Numbered from the stretch's first letter, positions 1-9,984 are shown. The stretch: DNA of 64,000 nt from Mycolicibacterium sp. CBMA 226 (GCF_009729075.1 NZ_VTGY01000013.1:186001-250000); one strand, 5' to 3'. Notes: a model not told the origin generated them from the letters alone. Numbers and translations are program-made.

Positions 1-1199
1 ACGCCGATTTCTATAAGGAACCCCGGCCCCGGCCGCTGCTGGCTCCGGTCGTGCCGCCGCTGCAGGTCCGTGCTCCGGGAACCGTCAGCGTGGCCATCGT
101 CGGGTCCGGGCCGGCGGCGATGTACGCGGCCGACGAGGTGCTGACCATCCCGGCGGCCCGGGTCCGGATGTACGAGCGGCTCCCCCAGGCCGGTGGGCTT
201 GCGCGCTTCGGCGTGGCGCCCGATCACCGGCGCACCCGGAGCGTGTCGCGCCAGTTCAACGCCATCTGCGCCGACCCACGGCTGGAACTGGTGACCGGCG
301 TCGAGGTGGGTACCGACGTCACCCACCAGCAGCTGCTGACCGACCACGACGCGGTGATCTACGCCGTGGGCGCAGCCACGGACCGCCCGCTCGACGTGCC
401 CGGCGTCGCCCTGCCCGGCGTCAGCTCGGCCACCCGGTTCGTCGCCTGGTACAACGGCCATCCGGATCACACGGACCGGACTTTCGACTTGTCGAGCCGT
501 CGCGCAGTCATTGTCGGCAACGGCAACGTCGCACTCGACGTGGCCCGAATCCTGACCACCGATCCCGACCGTCTCGCCGCCACCGACATCGCGCCGCACG
601 CGTTGAAAGCCCTGCGGCAGAGCACCATCGAGGAAGTCGTGGTGGTCGGCCGGCGCGGGCTCGCGCAGTCGGCGTTCACGGTGCCGGAGTTGGTCGGTCT
701 GACGTCCATGCCCGATGTGGACGTCGTCGTCTCTCCGCAGGACCTGGCGTCACTTCCGGACACCGATCCACGCGCCCGCATCCTGCGCGACCTGCCGCGA
801 CGGCCCGGCAACCGGCGCATCGTGTTCGAGTACTTGCAGTCGCCCACCGCGATCCTCGGCGAATCTGCCGTCACCGCAGTCGAATTCGCGCGCAACGAAC
901 TGGTGGCCGCGGCCGACGGGACTGTCAAGGTGAAGCCGACCGGGGACGTGCGCACCATCACCGCCGGACTCGTGCTCACGTCGATCGGCTACCGCGGACG
1001 GCCCATTACCGGCCTGCCGTTCGACGACGAGCGCGGCACCGTCCCCAACGACAGGGGCCGCGTCGACGGCATCGTCGCGACCTACGTGACCGGCTGGATC
1101 AAACGCGGCCCGACGGGGTTCATCGGCACCAACAAGTCGTGCGCGCAGGAGACGGTGCGCAGCCTGGTGACCGACTACAACTCGGGGTTGTTGGCCTGA
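1..1199 (+). CDS. fprB: ferredoxin/ferredoxin-NADP reductase FprB (5' partial)
   Basis: C-terminal FAD/NADPH part of an FprB-type fusion, which transfers electrons between NADPH and ferredoxin in the cytoplasm. The frame is open to the window edge (in-frame codons start at base 3), so the GTG/ATG-like codon near 51 is internal. FprB is a ferredoxin domain followed by an adrenodoxin-reductase-like domain, and the ferredoxin domain would lie upstream of the window. Visible motifs are GSGPAAMYAADE (FAD Rossmann), GNGNVALDVARIL (NADPH Rossmann) and the C-terminal GWIKRGPTGFIGTNKSC block typical of this family. Its last 25 bases overlap the convergent TetR gene. Identity is confident; only the start is missing. 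Confidence 0.9.
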   Translation, partial: ADFYKEPRPRPLLAPVVPPLQVRAPGTVSVAIVGSGPAAMYAADEVLTIPAARVRMYERLPQAGGLARFGVAPDHRRTRSVSRQFNAICADPRLELVTGVEVGTDVTHQQLLTDHDAVIYAVGAATDRPLDVPGVALPGVSSATRFVAWYNGHPDHTDRTFDLSSRRAVIVGNGNVALDVARILTTDPDRLAATDIAPHALKALRQSTIEEVVVVGRRGLAQSAFTVPELVGLTSMPDVDVVVSPQDLASLPDTDPRARILRDLPRRPGNRRIVFEYLQSPTAILGESAVTAVEFARNELVAAADGTVKVKPTGDVRTITAGLVLTSIGYRGRPITGLPFDDERGTVPNDRGRVDGIVATYVTGWIKRGPTGFIGTNKSCAQETVRSLVTDYNSGLLA

Positions 1200-1906
1200 G
1201 CAGCCAGCGCGGCGACCACGGCGACGAGCGGTTCATCCCGGCTGACTTCGAACCCGATCGCCCGCGCGGCGCCGTCGATGACGTACCAGGTGAAGTCGGC
1301 CAGGTGCGCGATCATGTCTTCTCGCGTGTGCGTCGGCGCCGGGCTGCGGACCCAGGCGAACAGCGTCTCCTCGACCATGGTCACGATCGCCAGCGGGACC
1401 AGCTTGAACGCGCTGTCCTCGACGCCGATGGCCAACTGGATGGCGGCAATGATGCCGTCCGCGCGTTCGATGATGCGCAGCTTCAGCTCACCCACGGCGT
1501 CGAGCGTCTCGTCGCCCTCGAATGACGGCCCACTGCGCGCGAACTCGTTGAGCCGCGGGTGGTCGATCATCCAGTCGGCGACGGCTTCGATGGTCCGGGT
1601 CAGAATCTCCCGCAGCGAGCCGTCGGTGATGTCGAGCTTGCCGACGAGGACGGACCCGAAGTCGTCGATGAGGTACGACCGCACGCGGCGCTCGAGTTCG
1701 TCCTTGCCGGAGGTCTGCCGGTAGATCACCGATTTGGCGACGCCGGCGCGCTTGGCGATGGCCGCGACGGAGATGTCGGCGCCCGGCGGGCTCTCCTCGA
1801 GCAGCTCGATCATCGCCAGCAGGATCTGGGAACGGCGTTCGGCGTTGTGCTGTTCCCACCGCGCCTCGTAGCCACTCACCGACGCGGGGTTCGGGGCCAC
1901 AGACAT
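1175..1906 (-). CDS. TetR-family transcriptional regulator
   Basis: About 243 residues from ATG at 1906. An upstream extension to 2005 is open but begins before the likely start, so MSVAPNPAS is preferred. The N-terminal helix-turn-helix reads ISVAAIAKRAGVAKSVIYRQ, with a large helical C-terminal ligand/dimer domain. It is divergent from the AhpD-like gene at 1990, with 83 bases between the starts, so it may control that gene and itself. Its 3' end overlaps the end of fprB by 25 bases. The ligand cannot be inferred. Confidence 0.8.
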   Translation of the reverse strand: MSVAPNPASVSGYEARWEQHNAERRSQILLAMIELLEESPPGADISVAAIAKRAGVAKSVIYRQTSGKDELERRVRSYLIDDFGSVLVGKLDITDGSLREILTRTIEAVADWMIDHPRLNEFARSGPSFEGDETLDAVGELKLRIIERADGIIAAIQLAIGVEDSAFKLVPLAIVTMVEETLFAWVRSPAPTHTREDMIAHLADFTWYVIDGAARAIGFEVSRDEPLVAVVAALAAQANNPEL

Positions 1907-1989
1907 GTGTCCCACGGTAGCTGTTGCACGGTCGAGTGATGCCCGCCACACCCCTGTCACACATCGCCGGCCTGTCTCGTCCAACGGAT

Positions 1990-2577
1990 ATGACGACAAC
2001 ACCACGCATCGCGCCCCTGCCCCCGCAACGAACCGGACTGCTGACCCGGCTCATGTACCGCTACGCCAAGCATGAGTTCGGCGAGGTGCCCGAACCGTTC
2101 GCCGTCGCGGCGCACCACCCGCGACTGCTGGTCGCCAACGCCGTGCACGAGACCCTGCTCGGCGCCGGTTCGAAGAAACTCCCCGCGACGGTCCGCGACC
2201 TGGCGGTGTTCTGGACCGCGCGGACCGTCGGCTGCTCCTGGTGCGTCGACTTCGGCACCATGCTGATGCGGCTGGAGAGCCTGGACACCGAGCGGCTCAA
2301 GCACATCGACGACTACGCGACTTCACCGCTGTTCAGCGACGACGAGCGCGCCGCGATCGCCTACGCCAACGCGATGACCACCGATCCGCACGGTGTCACC
2401 GACGAACAGGTCGACGACCTCAGGCGCCGGTTCGGCGAGGCCGGCGTCATCGAGCTGACCTACCAGATCGGGGTGGAGAACATGCGGTCCCGGATGTACG
2501 CCGCGCTCGGCATCACCGAGCAGGGCTTCAGCTCGGGCAACGCGTGCCGGGTGCCGTGGGAGGCCCAGTCGGACTAA
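1990..2577 (+). CDS. carboxymuconolactone decarboxylase / AhpD-like protein
   Basis: 195 residues. The CMD/AhpD fold is indicated by VRDLAVFWTARTVGCSWCVDFG, with the Cys-x-x-Cys pair (GCSWC) used for peroxidase or disulfide chemistry in AhpD proteins, followed by a downstream helical repeat ERAAIAYANAMTTDP. The ATG at 1990 gives the usual family length; the ORF extends to 1924 but without a better start. The neighbouring divergent TetR is its likely regulator. The physiological substrate is unknown. Confidence 0.75.
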   Translation: MTTTPRIAPLPPQRTGLLTRLMYRYAKHEFGEVPEPFAVAAHHPRLLVANAVHETLLGAGSKKLPATVRDLAVFWTARTVGCSWCVDFGTMLMRLESLDTERLKHIDDYATSPLFSDDERAAIAYANAMTTDPHGVTDEQVDDLRRRFGEAGVIELTYQIGVENMRSRMYAALGITEQGFSSGNACRVPWEAQSD

Positions 2578-2614
2578 CCCCGGCTGCCGGCTTCCGTACG
2601 TCCCGTGATTCTGG

Positions 2615-3520
2615 CTAGTCAGACTTCAGCGGCGACGCCGTGAACTTGTCGGGGTTCGCGATGTCCCACAGCGCGACGACCTTGCCGTCGCGCACCGTCA
2701 TCGCGGTGACCCGCGGCAGCATCTCGGGGTGCCCACCCGCGGCCGGCAGGCCCGGGGTGTACGCGCCGAGCTCGCCGTTGATGAGCGCCAGTTGCGACGT
2801 CGAAAGCCATTGCGGCCCATAGCGTCTGGCCAAGCCGAACAGGAACCGCGCGACCTTGTCCGCGCCGACGATGGTGCGCGGCGCCGTGGGTGCCCGGCGG
2901 TTGGAGTCGCCGGTGAACGTCGCGTCGGGGTGCAGTAGTTCGACGACGGCGGCCATGTCACCACCGGCGAGGGCGGCCATCAACTTGCCGACGACCTCGT
3001 TGTGGTCGGCGTCCGGTGGTGACGCCGGGGCCGCGGAAACCGTGCGCCGGGCGCGTGACGCGAGTTGGCGCGCAGCGGCTTCCGTCATGCCGAGCACCGA
3101 CGCGATCTCGGAGAACGGCACCGCGAAACCGTCGTGCAGGACGAACGCCACGCGCTGGTCGGGCGTCAGCCGCTCCAGCACCACCATCGCGGCGAAGCGT
3201 GCGTCCTCCCCCGCGACGACGGCGGCCAACGGGTCGGCGGCATCGAATCCCGTCACCACCGGCTCGGGCAGCCACTCACCGAAATACGCCTCGCGGCGGT
3301 GGGCGGCGGACCGCAGCCGGTCCAGACCGAGGCGGCTGACGACGGTCGTGAGCCAGGCGCGCGGTTCGGCGATGGCGTCGACATCTGCGCCGTGCCAGCG
3401 CAGCCAGGCGTCCTGCACGATGTCCTCGGCGTCGGCGTACACGCCGGTCAGCCGGTAGGCGACGGAGAGCAGGTGCGGGCGCAGCCGCTCGAATTCGTCG
3501 GTGTCCTGCGCGGTTGTCAC
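2615..3520 (-). CDS. ECF41-type RNA polymerase sigma factor (SigJ-like)
   Basis: 301 residues. Sigma region 2 (DAEDIVQDAWLRW) and region 4 (VPFSEIASVLGMTEAAARQ helix-turn-helix) fill residues 1-165. A SnoaL-like C-terminal domain (about 175-295) follows. The WLPEP linker and the NPDK motif near the C-terminus are hallmarks of ECF41 factors, in which the SnoaL extension replaces a separate anti-sigma factor and modulates core binding. ECF41 genes usually sit beside a CMD/AhpD-like target gene. Here a CMD gene ends at 2577, convergent and 37 bases away, which fits that association. Confidence 0.85.
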   Translation of the reverse strand: MTTAQDTDEFERLRPHLLSVAYRLTGVYADAEDIVQDAWLRWHGADVDAIAEPRAWLTTVVSRLGLDRLRSAAHRREAYFGEWLPEPVVTGFDAADPLAAVVAGEDARFAAMVVLERLTPDQRVAFVLHDGFAVPFSEIASVLGMTEAAARQLASRARRTVSAAPASPPDADHNEVVGKLMAALAGGDMAAVVELLHPDATFTGDSNRRAPTAPRTIVGADKVARFLFGLARRYGPQWLSTSQLALINGELGAYTPGLPAAGGHPEMLPRVTAMTVRDGKVVALWDIANPDKFTASPLKSD

Positions 3521-3604
3521 CCCACCAACCTACGACTCTCCTGTTCTGGACGGCGAACCGTAGCATCTTCTGGGCAATCGGCCAGAAATGAGCGGGGAGA
3601 GTGG

Positions 3605-5314
3605 ATGACGGCAACTGCACCGGACATCGTCGTCGAGGACAAAGGCCTACAGCGAGGTGCCCTCGGTCTGGTGTCCAGCGTGGTGGTCGGGCTGGCGTCG
3701 ACCGCACCTGCATACAGCCTCGCTGCGACGCTCGGCCTGGTCATCGCCGCCGGCGGCACGCTGCTCGCCGGCGTGAAAGCCCCTGCGATCATGCTCATCT
3801 CGTTCGTGCCGATGTACCTCATCGCCATCGCCTACCAGGAACTGAACAAGGCCGAGCCGGACTGCGGCACCACATTCACCTGGGCGGCAAGGGCATTCGG
3901 GCCCGTCGTCGGCTGGCTGGGCGGCTGGGGCATCATCGCGTCCGACGTCATCGTGATGGCCAATCTGGCGCAGATCGCCGGCTCGTATTCGTTCACCTTC
4001 GTCGGTGACCTGGGCTGGTATTCGGTCGCCGGGCTGGCCGGCAACACCGTGTGGTCGACGGTGGCGGGCGTCATCTGGATCGTCCTGATGACGTACATCT
4101 GCTACCGCGGTATCGAGGTGTCGGCCCGCCTGCAGTACGTCCTGCTGACCGTCGAGGTCGTCGTGCTGATCGTGGTCTCGGTGGTGGCGCTGGTGAAGGT
4201 CTACACGCACCACGGGCACGCCTACTCGATCATGCCGTCGTGGTCCTGGTTCTGGCCTGGCGGAATGGATTTCGGCACGGTGATCGCCCCGGCGGTGCTG
4301 GCCACCATCTTCATCTACTGGGGTTGGGACACCGCGGTGGCGTGCAATGAGGAGTCCGACGACCCGGGCCGCACACCCGGCCGCGCCGCCGTCATCTCGA
4401 CGTTCCTGCTCCTTGCCACCTATGCGCTGGTGACCGTCTCGACGATCGCGTTCGCGGGCGTGGGCACCGACGGCATCGGGCTCGGCAATCAGGAGAACGC
4501 CAAAGACGTGTTCACCGCCATCGGGCCATCGTTGTTCGGCGACAGCGTGATCGGGAAGGTCGGGATGCTGCTGCTGTCGGCGTCGATCCTCACCTCGGCG
4601 GCGGCCTCGACGCAGACCACCATCATGCCGACCGCCCGCACCACGCTGTCGATGGGCGTATACCGGGCGCTGCCACAGAGTTTCGCGAAGATTCATCGGC
4701 AGTACCTGACGCCCACGACTTCCACCATCGTGATGGGCGTGATGTCGGTGGTCTGCTACGTGGTGTTCACCGCGATCAGCGCCGATCTGTTGACGGCCCT
4801 GATCGGTTCAGTCGGTCTGATGATCGCGTTCTACTACGCGCTGACTGGATTCGCGTGCGCCTGGTTCTACCGAAAGACGTTGACTCGCAACACCCGTGAC
4901 TTCGTGATGCGCGGCCTGTTTCCGCTGCTCGGCGGTATCACGCTGTCCGTGGTGTTCGGCTACGGCCTCGTCCAGTACAGCAAGCCGGACTGGCTGAAGG
5001 ACGAAAACCACCACGACGTGACCATTTTCGGGTTCGGCGCGGTGGGTGTGGTCGGCGTCGTCGGACTACTGCTGGGTGTGGGGCTGATGTTCGCGTGGCG
5101 CGTCGCACAACCGGAGTACTTTCGTGGGCTGACGCTGCCGCGGCGCCATGATCTCGTGCTGGATATCCCGGCCTCCGCTCAGTCCGGGCCGGTCCATTTC
5201 GGGCTACCGGATTCGGGTGACATGCCGACGGTCATCGCGCCCGATCTGTCGAACCTGCCACCGGGCGAGGTCGCGGTGGACGCGGCGACCGGCGAAGAAT
5301 TCCGCCGCGGCTGA
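3605..5314 (+). CDS. APC-superfamily amino acid permease
   Basis: 569 residues from ATG 3605, preceded by GGGGAG at about 3594. The longer open frame starting at 3065 runs antisense through the sigma gene and is not coding there. The protein has about 12 hydrophobic segments between residues 20 and 510 and begins with GLVSSVVVGLASTAPAYSLAATLG, the first helix pattern of APC amino acid/polyamine transporters. It is divergent from the sigma factor gene with 84 bases between them. The substrate cannot be told from sequence alone. Confidence 0.82.
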   Translation: MTATAPDIVVEDKGLQRGALGLVSSVVVGLASTAPAYSLAATLGLVIAAGGTLLAGVKAPAIMLISFVPMYLIAIAYQELNKAEPDCGTTFTWAARAFGPVVGWLGGWGIIASDVIVMANLAQIAGSYSFTFVGDLGWYSVAGLAGNTVWSTVAGVIWIVLMTYICYRGIEVSARLQYVLLTVEVVVLIVVSVVALVKVYTHHGHAYSIMPSWSWFWPGGMDFGTVIAPAVLATIFIYWGWDTAVACNEESDDPGRTPGRAAVISTFLLLATYALVTVSTIAFAGVGTDGIGLGNQENAKDVFTAIGPSLFGDSVIGKVGMLLLSASILTSAAASTQTTIMPTARTTLSMGVYRALPQSFAKIHRQYLTPTTSTIVMGVMSVVCYVVFTAISADLLTALIGSVGLMIAFYYALTGFACAWFYRKTLTRNTRDFVMRGLFPLLGGITLSVVFGYGLVQYSKPDWLKDENHHDVTIFGFGAVGVVGVVGLLLGVGLMFAWRVAQPEYFRGLTLPRRHDLVLDIPASAQSGPVHFGLPDSGDMPTVIAPDLSNLPPGEVAVDAATGEEFRRG

Positions 5315-5406
5315 CGGTTCTCCCACGGATCGGGAGCCCCTCCCCGAAAGTCGCTGATTCGATGGGAAATTGGGAGTTTTCCCGTCTGCCGATACGTAAC
5401 AGGCGT

Positions 5407-5412
5407 TACCGT
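5407..5412 (+). promoter_or_regulatory. candidate -10 box for a leaderless transcript
   Basis: TACCGT fits the mycobacterial TANNNT -10 consensus and sits 6 bases before the GTG at 5419. Transcription would begin at the start codon, supporting GTG 5419 over the ATG at 5362. Confidence 0.45.
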
Positions 5413-5418
5413 CTACAC

Positions 5419-6417
5419 GTGCCGCACAAGCCGCCCATCAACCCGGTGCGCTGGACCCCACCACCGGTCGATGCCCTGCCCGATTTCCCGTCCGCGGAAC
5501 TCACCATCGTCCCGATGCCGGGCGACGCCCCGGAAGACGTCGTGGTCGATGCCGACGGCGCGTTGTGGACGGGTCTGGTCGACGGACGGATCGTGCGGGT
5601 TTCGACCGACGGCAGTACCGACGTGGTGGCCGACACCGGCGGCCGGCCACTGGGCTTGCACGTCGCGCGGGACGGACGAGTCCTGGTCTGCGACAGCTAC
5701 CGCGGGCTGCTGTCACTGGACCCCGGCACCGGCGCCCTGGAGGTCCTGGTCCCCGATATCGACGGCCGGCCGTTGCGGTTCTGCTCGAACGTCACCCAAA
5801 CCGACGACGGCACAATCTATTTCACCGAGTCGACCAGTTCGTTCCACTACGAGCATTTTCGCGCTGCGATCCTCGAGGCCCGCGGTGACGGCGGCCTCTA
5901 CAAGCTGGCGACCGACGGCACGGTGAGCACGCTGCAGAAGGGCCTGTACTTCGCCAACGGCGTCACCGTCACCGCGGACGGGACGGCGCTGGTATTCGCC
6001 GAGACGCAGGGTCGTTGCCTGTCGAAGTACTGGCTGTCCGGGCCACAAGCCGGGGCCGTCACCCCGCTGGCGATCAACCTGCCGGGCATGCCGGACAACA
6101 TCTCGACGGGCGCCGACGGCCGCATCTGGGTCGCCTTCGTCGCCCCGGTCAACGCCGCCGCGGAGTGGCTCGTTCCGCGGCCGACCATTCTGCGCCAGCT
6201 GGTCTGGCGACTGCCGGATGTGCTGCAACCGCAGATGCCGTTGGAGGTGTGGGCCGTCGCCTTCGACCCCGACACCGGCGCCGCGGTCTCGGGCCTGCGC
6301 ATGCGGCACCGGCAGTTCGGACAGGTGACCGGGCTCGTCGAGCACGAGGGAAGGCTGTGGATGAGCTCCATCGGGGTGCCCGCACTGGCCCATTGCGCGC
6401 TCCCCGAGCGCCGCTGA
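5419..6417 (+). CDS. SMP-30/strictosidine-synthase-like beta-propeller protein
   Basis: 332 residues from GTG 5419 (MPHKPPINPVRW). It has repeated beta-propeller blades such as GDAPEDVVVDADGALWTG and LPGMPDNISTGADGRIWVAF, with the N and D residues used for metal binding in SMP-30/gluconolactonase proteins. No signal peptide or membrane helix is evident with this start. Members hydrolyse lactones or esters; strictosidine synthase proper is a plant enzyme of the same fold. The reaction here is unknown. It follows the permease by about 100 bases and may be a separate leaderless unit. Confidence 0.75.
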   Translation: MPHKPPINPVRWTPPPVDALPDFPSAELTIVPMPGDAPEDVVVDADGALWTGLVDGRIVRVSTDGSTDVVADTGGRPLGLHVARDGRVLVCDSYRGLLSLDPGTGALEVLVPDIDGRPLRFCSNVTQTDDGTIYFTESTSSFHYEHFRAAILEARGDGGLYKLATDGTVSTLQKGLYFANGVTVTADGTALVFAETQGRCLSKYWLSGPQAGAVTPLAINLPGMPDNISTGADGRIWVAFVAPVNAAAEWLVPRPTILRQLVWRLPDVLQPQMPLEVWAVAFDPDTGAAVSGLRMRHRQFGQVTGLVEHEGRLWMSSIGVPALAHCALPERR

Positions 6418-6437
6418 CCGCTGGTCAGCTAATTCAC

Positions 6438-6464
6438 ATTTGTAACTTCACCCCCATTTGTCAC
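6438..6464 (+). promoter_or_regulatory. tandem 9-mer repeat upstream of dacB1
   Basis: ATTTGTAAC (6438-6446) and ATTTGTCAC (6456-6464) are near-identical direct repeats 18 bases apart, just upstream of the TAATCT -10 candidate at 6499. The pattern resembles tandem response-regulator half-sites; MtrA controls cell-wall genes in mycobacteria. The assignment is only a guess. Confidence 0.3.
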
Positions 6465-6513
6465 AGCGCGGCAACACCGAATCCGGGGGTCCGTCGCCTA
6501 ATCTGGCGACACC

Positions 6514-7761
6514 ATGGCGACCATCCGATCCACGGCACAACGCGCTGCAGCACTGGCAGCAGCGTTTTTCCTGACGGCCGCACCGGCGCTGGCCTATGCC
6601 GAACCCGACCCACCGGCCGCTGATCCGTGCCCATACCGGGTCAACACCCCGCCCGCGGTCGACCAGTCCGAGGTGCCGAAGGCCGGCGACCCGCCGGCCC
6701 CCATCCCGGTCCCCGCGACACCGCTCGGCGGCGACCTGATGGGCGGCTGCGGCGTCGTCGCCGCACCCGATATGCCACCCCTGCCCGGCGATGTCTCGGC
6801 TGACGCCTGGATCCTGGCCGACCTCGACAGCGGCGACATCATCGCCGCCAAGGACCCGCACGGTCGCCACCGTCCGGCCAGCATCATCAAGGTGCTGATC
6901 GCGACCCAGGCGCTGCGCGAACTGCCCGTCAACAAGCGCGTCACCGGCACCCCGGAGGACGCGGCCGCCGAGGGCACCCGCGTCGGCGTCGACGACGGCG
7001 GCGTCTACACCGTCAACGACCTGCTGCACGGCCTGCTCATGCACTCGGGCAACGACGCGGCGCACGCGCTGGCGATGCAGGTCGGCGGCATGGATACCGC
7101 GATCACCAAGATCAACGATCTGGCCGCCAAACTCGGCGGCCGCGACACCCGGGCCGCCACCCCGTCGGGCCTCGACGGCCCTGGTATGAGCACCTCGGCC
7201 TATGACATGGGCCTGTTCTACCGCTACGCCTGGCAGAACCCGACGTTCGCCTCGATCGTGGCGACGCAGAAGTACAACTTCCCCGGACACCCGGCCAAGC
7301 CCGGCGAGCCCGGTGACCACCCCGGCTACGAGCTGGAGAACGACAACAAGCTGCTCTACAACTACCCAGGCGCGCTCGGCGGCAAGACCGGCTATACCGA
7401 CGACGCCGGTCAGACGTTCGTCGGCGCTGCCGATCACGGCGGACGCCGCCTGGTCGCGATCCTGTTGCACGGCACCCGGGTTCCGATCGCGCCATGGGAA
7501 CAGGCCGCCCGGCTGCTGGACTACGGGTTCGCGACACCGCCCGGCACCAAGGTCGGCACGCTGATCGAGCCCGACCCGTCGCTCACCCAGCGCAAGCCCG
7601 ACGCCAAGCATCCCGCGGCGGCGCAGGCCCTCGACGGCCTGCCGCCGATCGATGCGGTGCCGATCCGCGTCGGCGTCGGCGTGGTAGGTGCCGCAGTGGT
7701 GCTGTCGCTGATGTTGGCTGCCCGTTCGATCAATCGGCGCCCCCAGCACTCGAACCGGTAG
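6514..7761 (+). CDS. dacB1: D-alanyl-D-alanine carboxypeptidase DacB1 (PBP)
   Basis: 415 residues. An N-terminal signal sequence ends near AYAEPDPP, so the enzyme is exported. It trims the terminal D-Ala from peptidoglycan stem peptides. Penicillin-binding motifs are in order: SIIK (S123-K126, catalytic serine), SGN (178-180) and KTG (291-293). A C-terminal hydrophobic segment at about 385-403 would anchor the protein in the membrane. The -10 candidate TAATCT at 6499 gives a nearly leaderless mRNA. It precedes nagA by only 13 bases, so both probably lie in one unit linked to cell-wall turnover. Confidence 0.93.
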   Translation: MATIRSTAQRAAALAAAFFLTAAPALAYAEPDPPAADPCPYRVNTPPAVDQSEVPKAGDPPAPIPVPATPLGGDLMGGCGVVAAPDMPPLPGDVSADAWILADLDSGDIIAAKDPHGRHRPASIIKVLIATQALRELPVNKRVTGTPEDAAAEGTRVGVDDGGVYTVNDLLHGLLMHSGNDAAHALAMQVGGMDTAITKINDLAAKLGGRDTRAATPSGLDGPGMSTSAYDMGLFYRYAWQNPTFASIVATQKYNFPGHPAKPGEPGDHPGYELENDNKLLYNYPGALGGKTGYTDDAGQTFVGAADHGGRRLVAILLHGTRVPIAPWEQAARLLDYGFATPPGTKVGTLIEPDPSLTQRKPDAKHPAAAQALDGLPPIDAVPIRVGVGVVGAAVVLSLMLAARSINRRPQHSNR

Positions 7762-7774
7762 AGACTGACGGGCG

Positions 7775-8923
7775 ATGACGCTCATCTCGGCCGGGACGGT
7801 GGCGCTCGGCGATTCGGTGTGCCGGCCCGGGTGGCTGGAGATCAGTGGTGACCGGATCGTGGCGGGTGGCAGCGGCAGCCCGCCGCGGAGCGTCGACATC
7901 GACTTCCCGGACGGCGTCGTGGTGCCGGGATTCGTCGACATGCACGTGCACGGCGGCGGCGGATCCTCCTTCAGCACCGACGATCCCGACGAGATAGCGC
8001 GTACCGCCGACTTTCACCGCGCGCACGGGACCACCACGACCCTGGCCAGCCTGGTCACCGCGGCGCCGGAAGTCCTGCTGTCGCAGGTCCGCGCGCTGGC
8101 CGATGCCACGCTGGCCGGCATCATCGCCGGGATCCACCTCGAGGGGCCGTGGCTCAGTTCGGCGCGCTGCGGCGCACACGACGTGACGCAGCTGCGCGAC
8201 CCCGACCCGGCGGAGATCGATTCCGTGCTCGCCGCCGCCGACGGGGCCATCCGCATGGTGACGATCGCCCCGGAACTTCCCGGCGCCGACGTCGCGATCG
8301 AGCGGTTCGTCGACGCGGGAGTCATTGTGGCCGTGGGCCATACCGACGCCAGCTACGAACAGACCAAACGGGCGCTGCAACTCGGGGCCACCGTCGGTAC
8401 CCACGTGTTCAACGGTATGCGTCCGCTGCACCATCGCGATCCGGGACCGGCGCTGGCGTTGCTGGAGGATGCCCGGGTGACGGTGGAACTCATCGCCGAC
8501 GGCGTACATCTGCACCCGGCGTTGGTCCATCAGGTGGCCAGCACCGCGGGCTCGGACCGCGTCGCGCTCATCACCGACGCGATGGCCGCGGCCGGCATGC
8601 CCGACGGGACGTATCAACTGGGCGAGCTCGACGTCGAGGTCAGCGGCTCGGTGGCGCGGCTGCGCGAACGGTCCACCATCGCGGGCAGCACCGCGACCAT
8701 GGACGCGCTGTTCCGCACGGCGGCAACGGGTTTGGAGGCGGCCTCAGATTCGGCGCTGCGGCACGCGGTGGCGATGACGGCGACGACGCCGGCGCGCACA
8801 TTGAGTCTCGACGACGTCGGTGCGTTGGGGCCCGGGATGTCTGCCGACTTCGTCGTGCTGGACCGCAAGCTCCAGGTGCGCGCGGTGGTGCGGCGCGGAG
8901 TGTGGGCGGCGAGTCGGGGCTAG
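7775..8923 (+). CDS. nagA: N-acetylglucosamine-6-phosphate deacetylase NagA
   Basis: 382 residues. It removes acetate from GlcNAc-6-phosphate in amino-sugar recycling. Amidohydrolase motifs are present: HVH (H57, H59), E123 in HLEGPW, H189 in VGHTDA, H210 and the catalytic Asp D268 in ITDAMAA. It lies 13 bases after dacB1, a pairing that suggests recycling of cell-wall amino sugars. A SIS-domain sugar isomerase at 11219 could take the glucosamine-6-phosphate product further. Confidence 0.93.
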   Translation: MTLISAGTVALGDSVCRPGWLEISGDRIVAGGSGSPPRSVDIDFPDGVVVPGFVDMHVHGGGGSSFSTDDPDEIARTADFHRAHGTTTTLASLVTAAPEVLLSQVRALADATLAGIIAGIHLEGPWLSSARCGAHDVTQLRDPDPAEIDSVLAAADGAIRMVTIAPELPGADVAIERFVDAGVIVAVGHTDASYEQTKRALQLGATVGTHVFNGMRPLHHRDPGPALALLEDARVTVELIADGVHLHPALVHQVASTAGSDRVALITDAMAAAGMPDGTYQLGELDVEVSGSVARLRERSTIAGSTATMDALFRTAATGLEAASDSALRHAVAMTATTPARTLSLDDVGALGPGMSADFVVLDRKLQVRAVVRRGVWAASRG

Positions 8924-8955
8924 TGTCGCACCGTTGACTCGGGCGTTCAGCCGAG

Positions 8956-9984
8956 CTATCCCCGCCGGCCCCGCGTCAACCGCGAAAGACCCAGCCCACC
9001 AAGCAGACCCACGGCCGCACCGACGGCGACGCTGTTCGCGTCGACCCCCTCACGTTCGCGGTAGCGGGTAACGATCGCGGCCGGTCCGGGCGGCGACACC
9101 GGGACCAGCGCCATGGTGTCCCGTGCCGTGGCGGCCCACGCTGTCGAGAACAGGATCAACCTGGACGTGATGTAGGCGAACACCATGAGACCGAGCACGG
9201 GACCGAACGTCGCACCCGCCGGTCCGTGCATGACGATCCGGAGGTAGATCGACGCGACCTGCTTGAAGAGCTCGAAGCCCACGGCCGCGATCAGTGCAGC
9301 ACGGGCCGAGCTCCTGAGGCTGACCGCCTCGCGGGGCAGCCGCGCGATGATCCAGGTGAACATCAGCCACGCCACCCCGAAAGACACCGCGATCGATGCC
9401 ACCCGCAACACCACACCGAGGCCCGGCACGTGCCCGACACCGAACCAGTGCAGCACCGTGGTCATCAACCCGGTGTCGCCCAGGGCGGTGAGACCGATGG
9501 TGATGACGATGGCCACGAATGCTGATATCAACGCCAGCAGGTCCGACAGCTTGGTGCTCACCCACCCGTCGGGTTCGCTGTGCTGTTCCCACATCTCGGT
9601 CAGCGCTTTACGCAGGTTCGCCATCCAGCCCAGGCCGGCCCAAGCTGCAGTCGCCAGACCGATGACACCGACCGAGGTGCGGGATTTGACCGCGGAGTCC
9701 ATCAACCCGACAAGCTGATTACCGAAATCGCCCGCGACCGCCGACCGGATGTGCGTCTCGAGTTCCGCCAGCAGGTCAGGGCGGGAGGCCAGCACGAACC
9801 CACCCGCCGCAAAACCCACCATGAGCAGCGGGAACAGCGCGAACACCGTGAAGTAGGTGATGCCGGCGGCATAGAAGTCGCCGTTGCAGTCCTGGTAGCG
9901 GTCCTGGGCTCGCAAGATCCGGTCGAGCCACGCATGCCGCTGACGCAGTCTGTCGAGAAGGCCCGGCTGGTCCGAGTCGGTCAT
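8956..9984 (-). CDS. YihY/BrkB-family inner membrane protein
   Basis: About 342 residues with six predicted transmembrane helices and the family pattern CNGDFYAAGITYFTVFALFPLLM near the N-terminus. The start is taken as ATG 9984 (MTDSDQPG). The in-frame ATG at 9993 lies inside a perfect hairpin (9984-10013). Homologues sit beside trpS in other mycobacteria, the same order as here. Function is not established; it was once misannotated as ribonuclease BN. Confidence 0.82.
   Translation of the reverse strand: MTDSDQPGLLDRLRQRHAWLDRILRAQDRYQDCNGDFYAAGITYFTVFALFPLLMVGFAAGGFVLASRPDLLAELETHIRSAVAGDFGNQLVGLMDSAVKSRTSVGVIGLATAAWAGLGWMANLRKALTEMWEQHSEPDGWVSTKLSDLLALISAFVAIVITIGLTALGDTGLMTTVLHWFGVGHVPGLGVVLRVASIAVSFGVAWLMFTWIIARLPREAVSLRSSARAALIAAVGFELFKQVASIYLRIVMHGPAGATFGPVLGLMVFAYITSRLILFSTAWAATARDTMALVPVSPPGPAAIVTRYREREGVDANSVAVGAAVGLLGGLGLSRLTRGRRG

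Noticed and set aside
3065-3604. N-terminal extension of the APC permease frame
   Set aside because: It runs antisense through the ECF41 sigma gene; the permease fold and ribosome binding site support ATG 3605.
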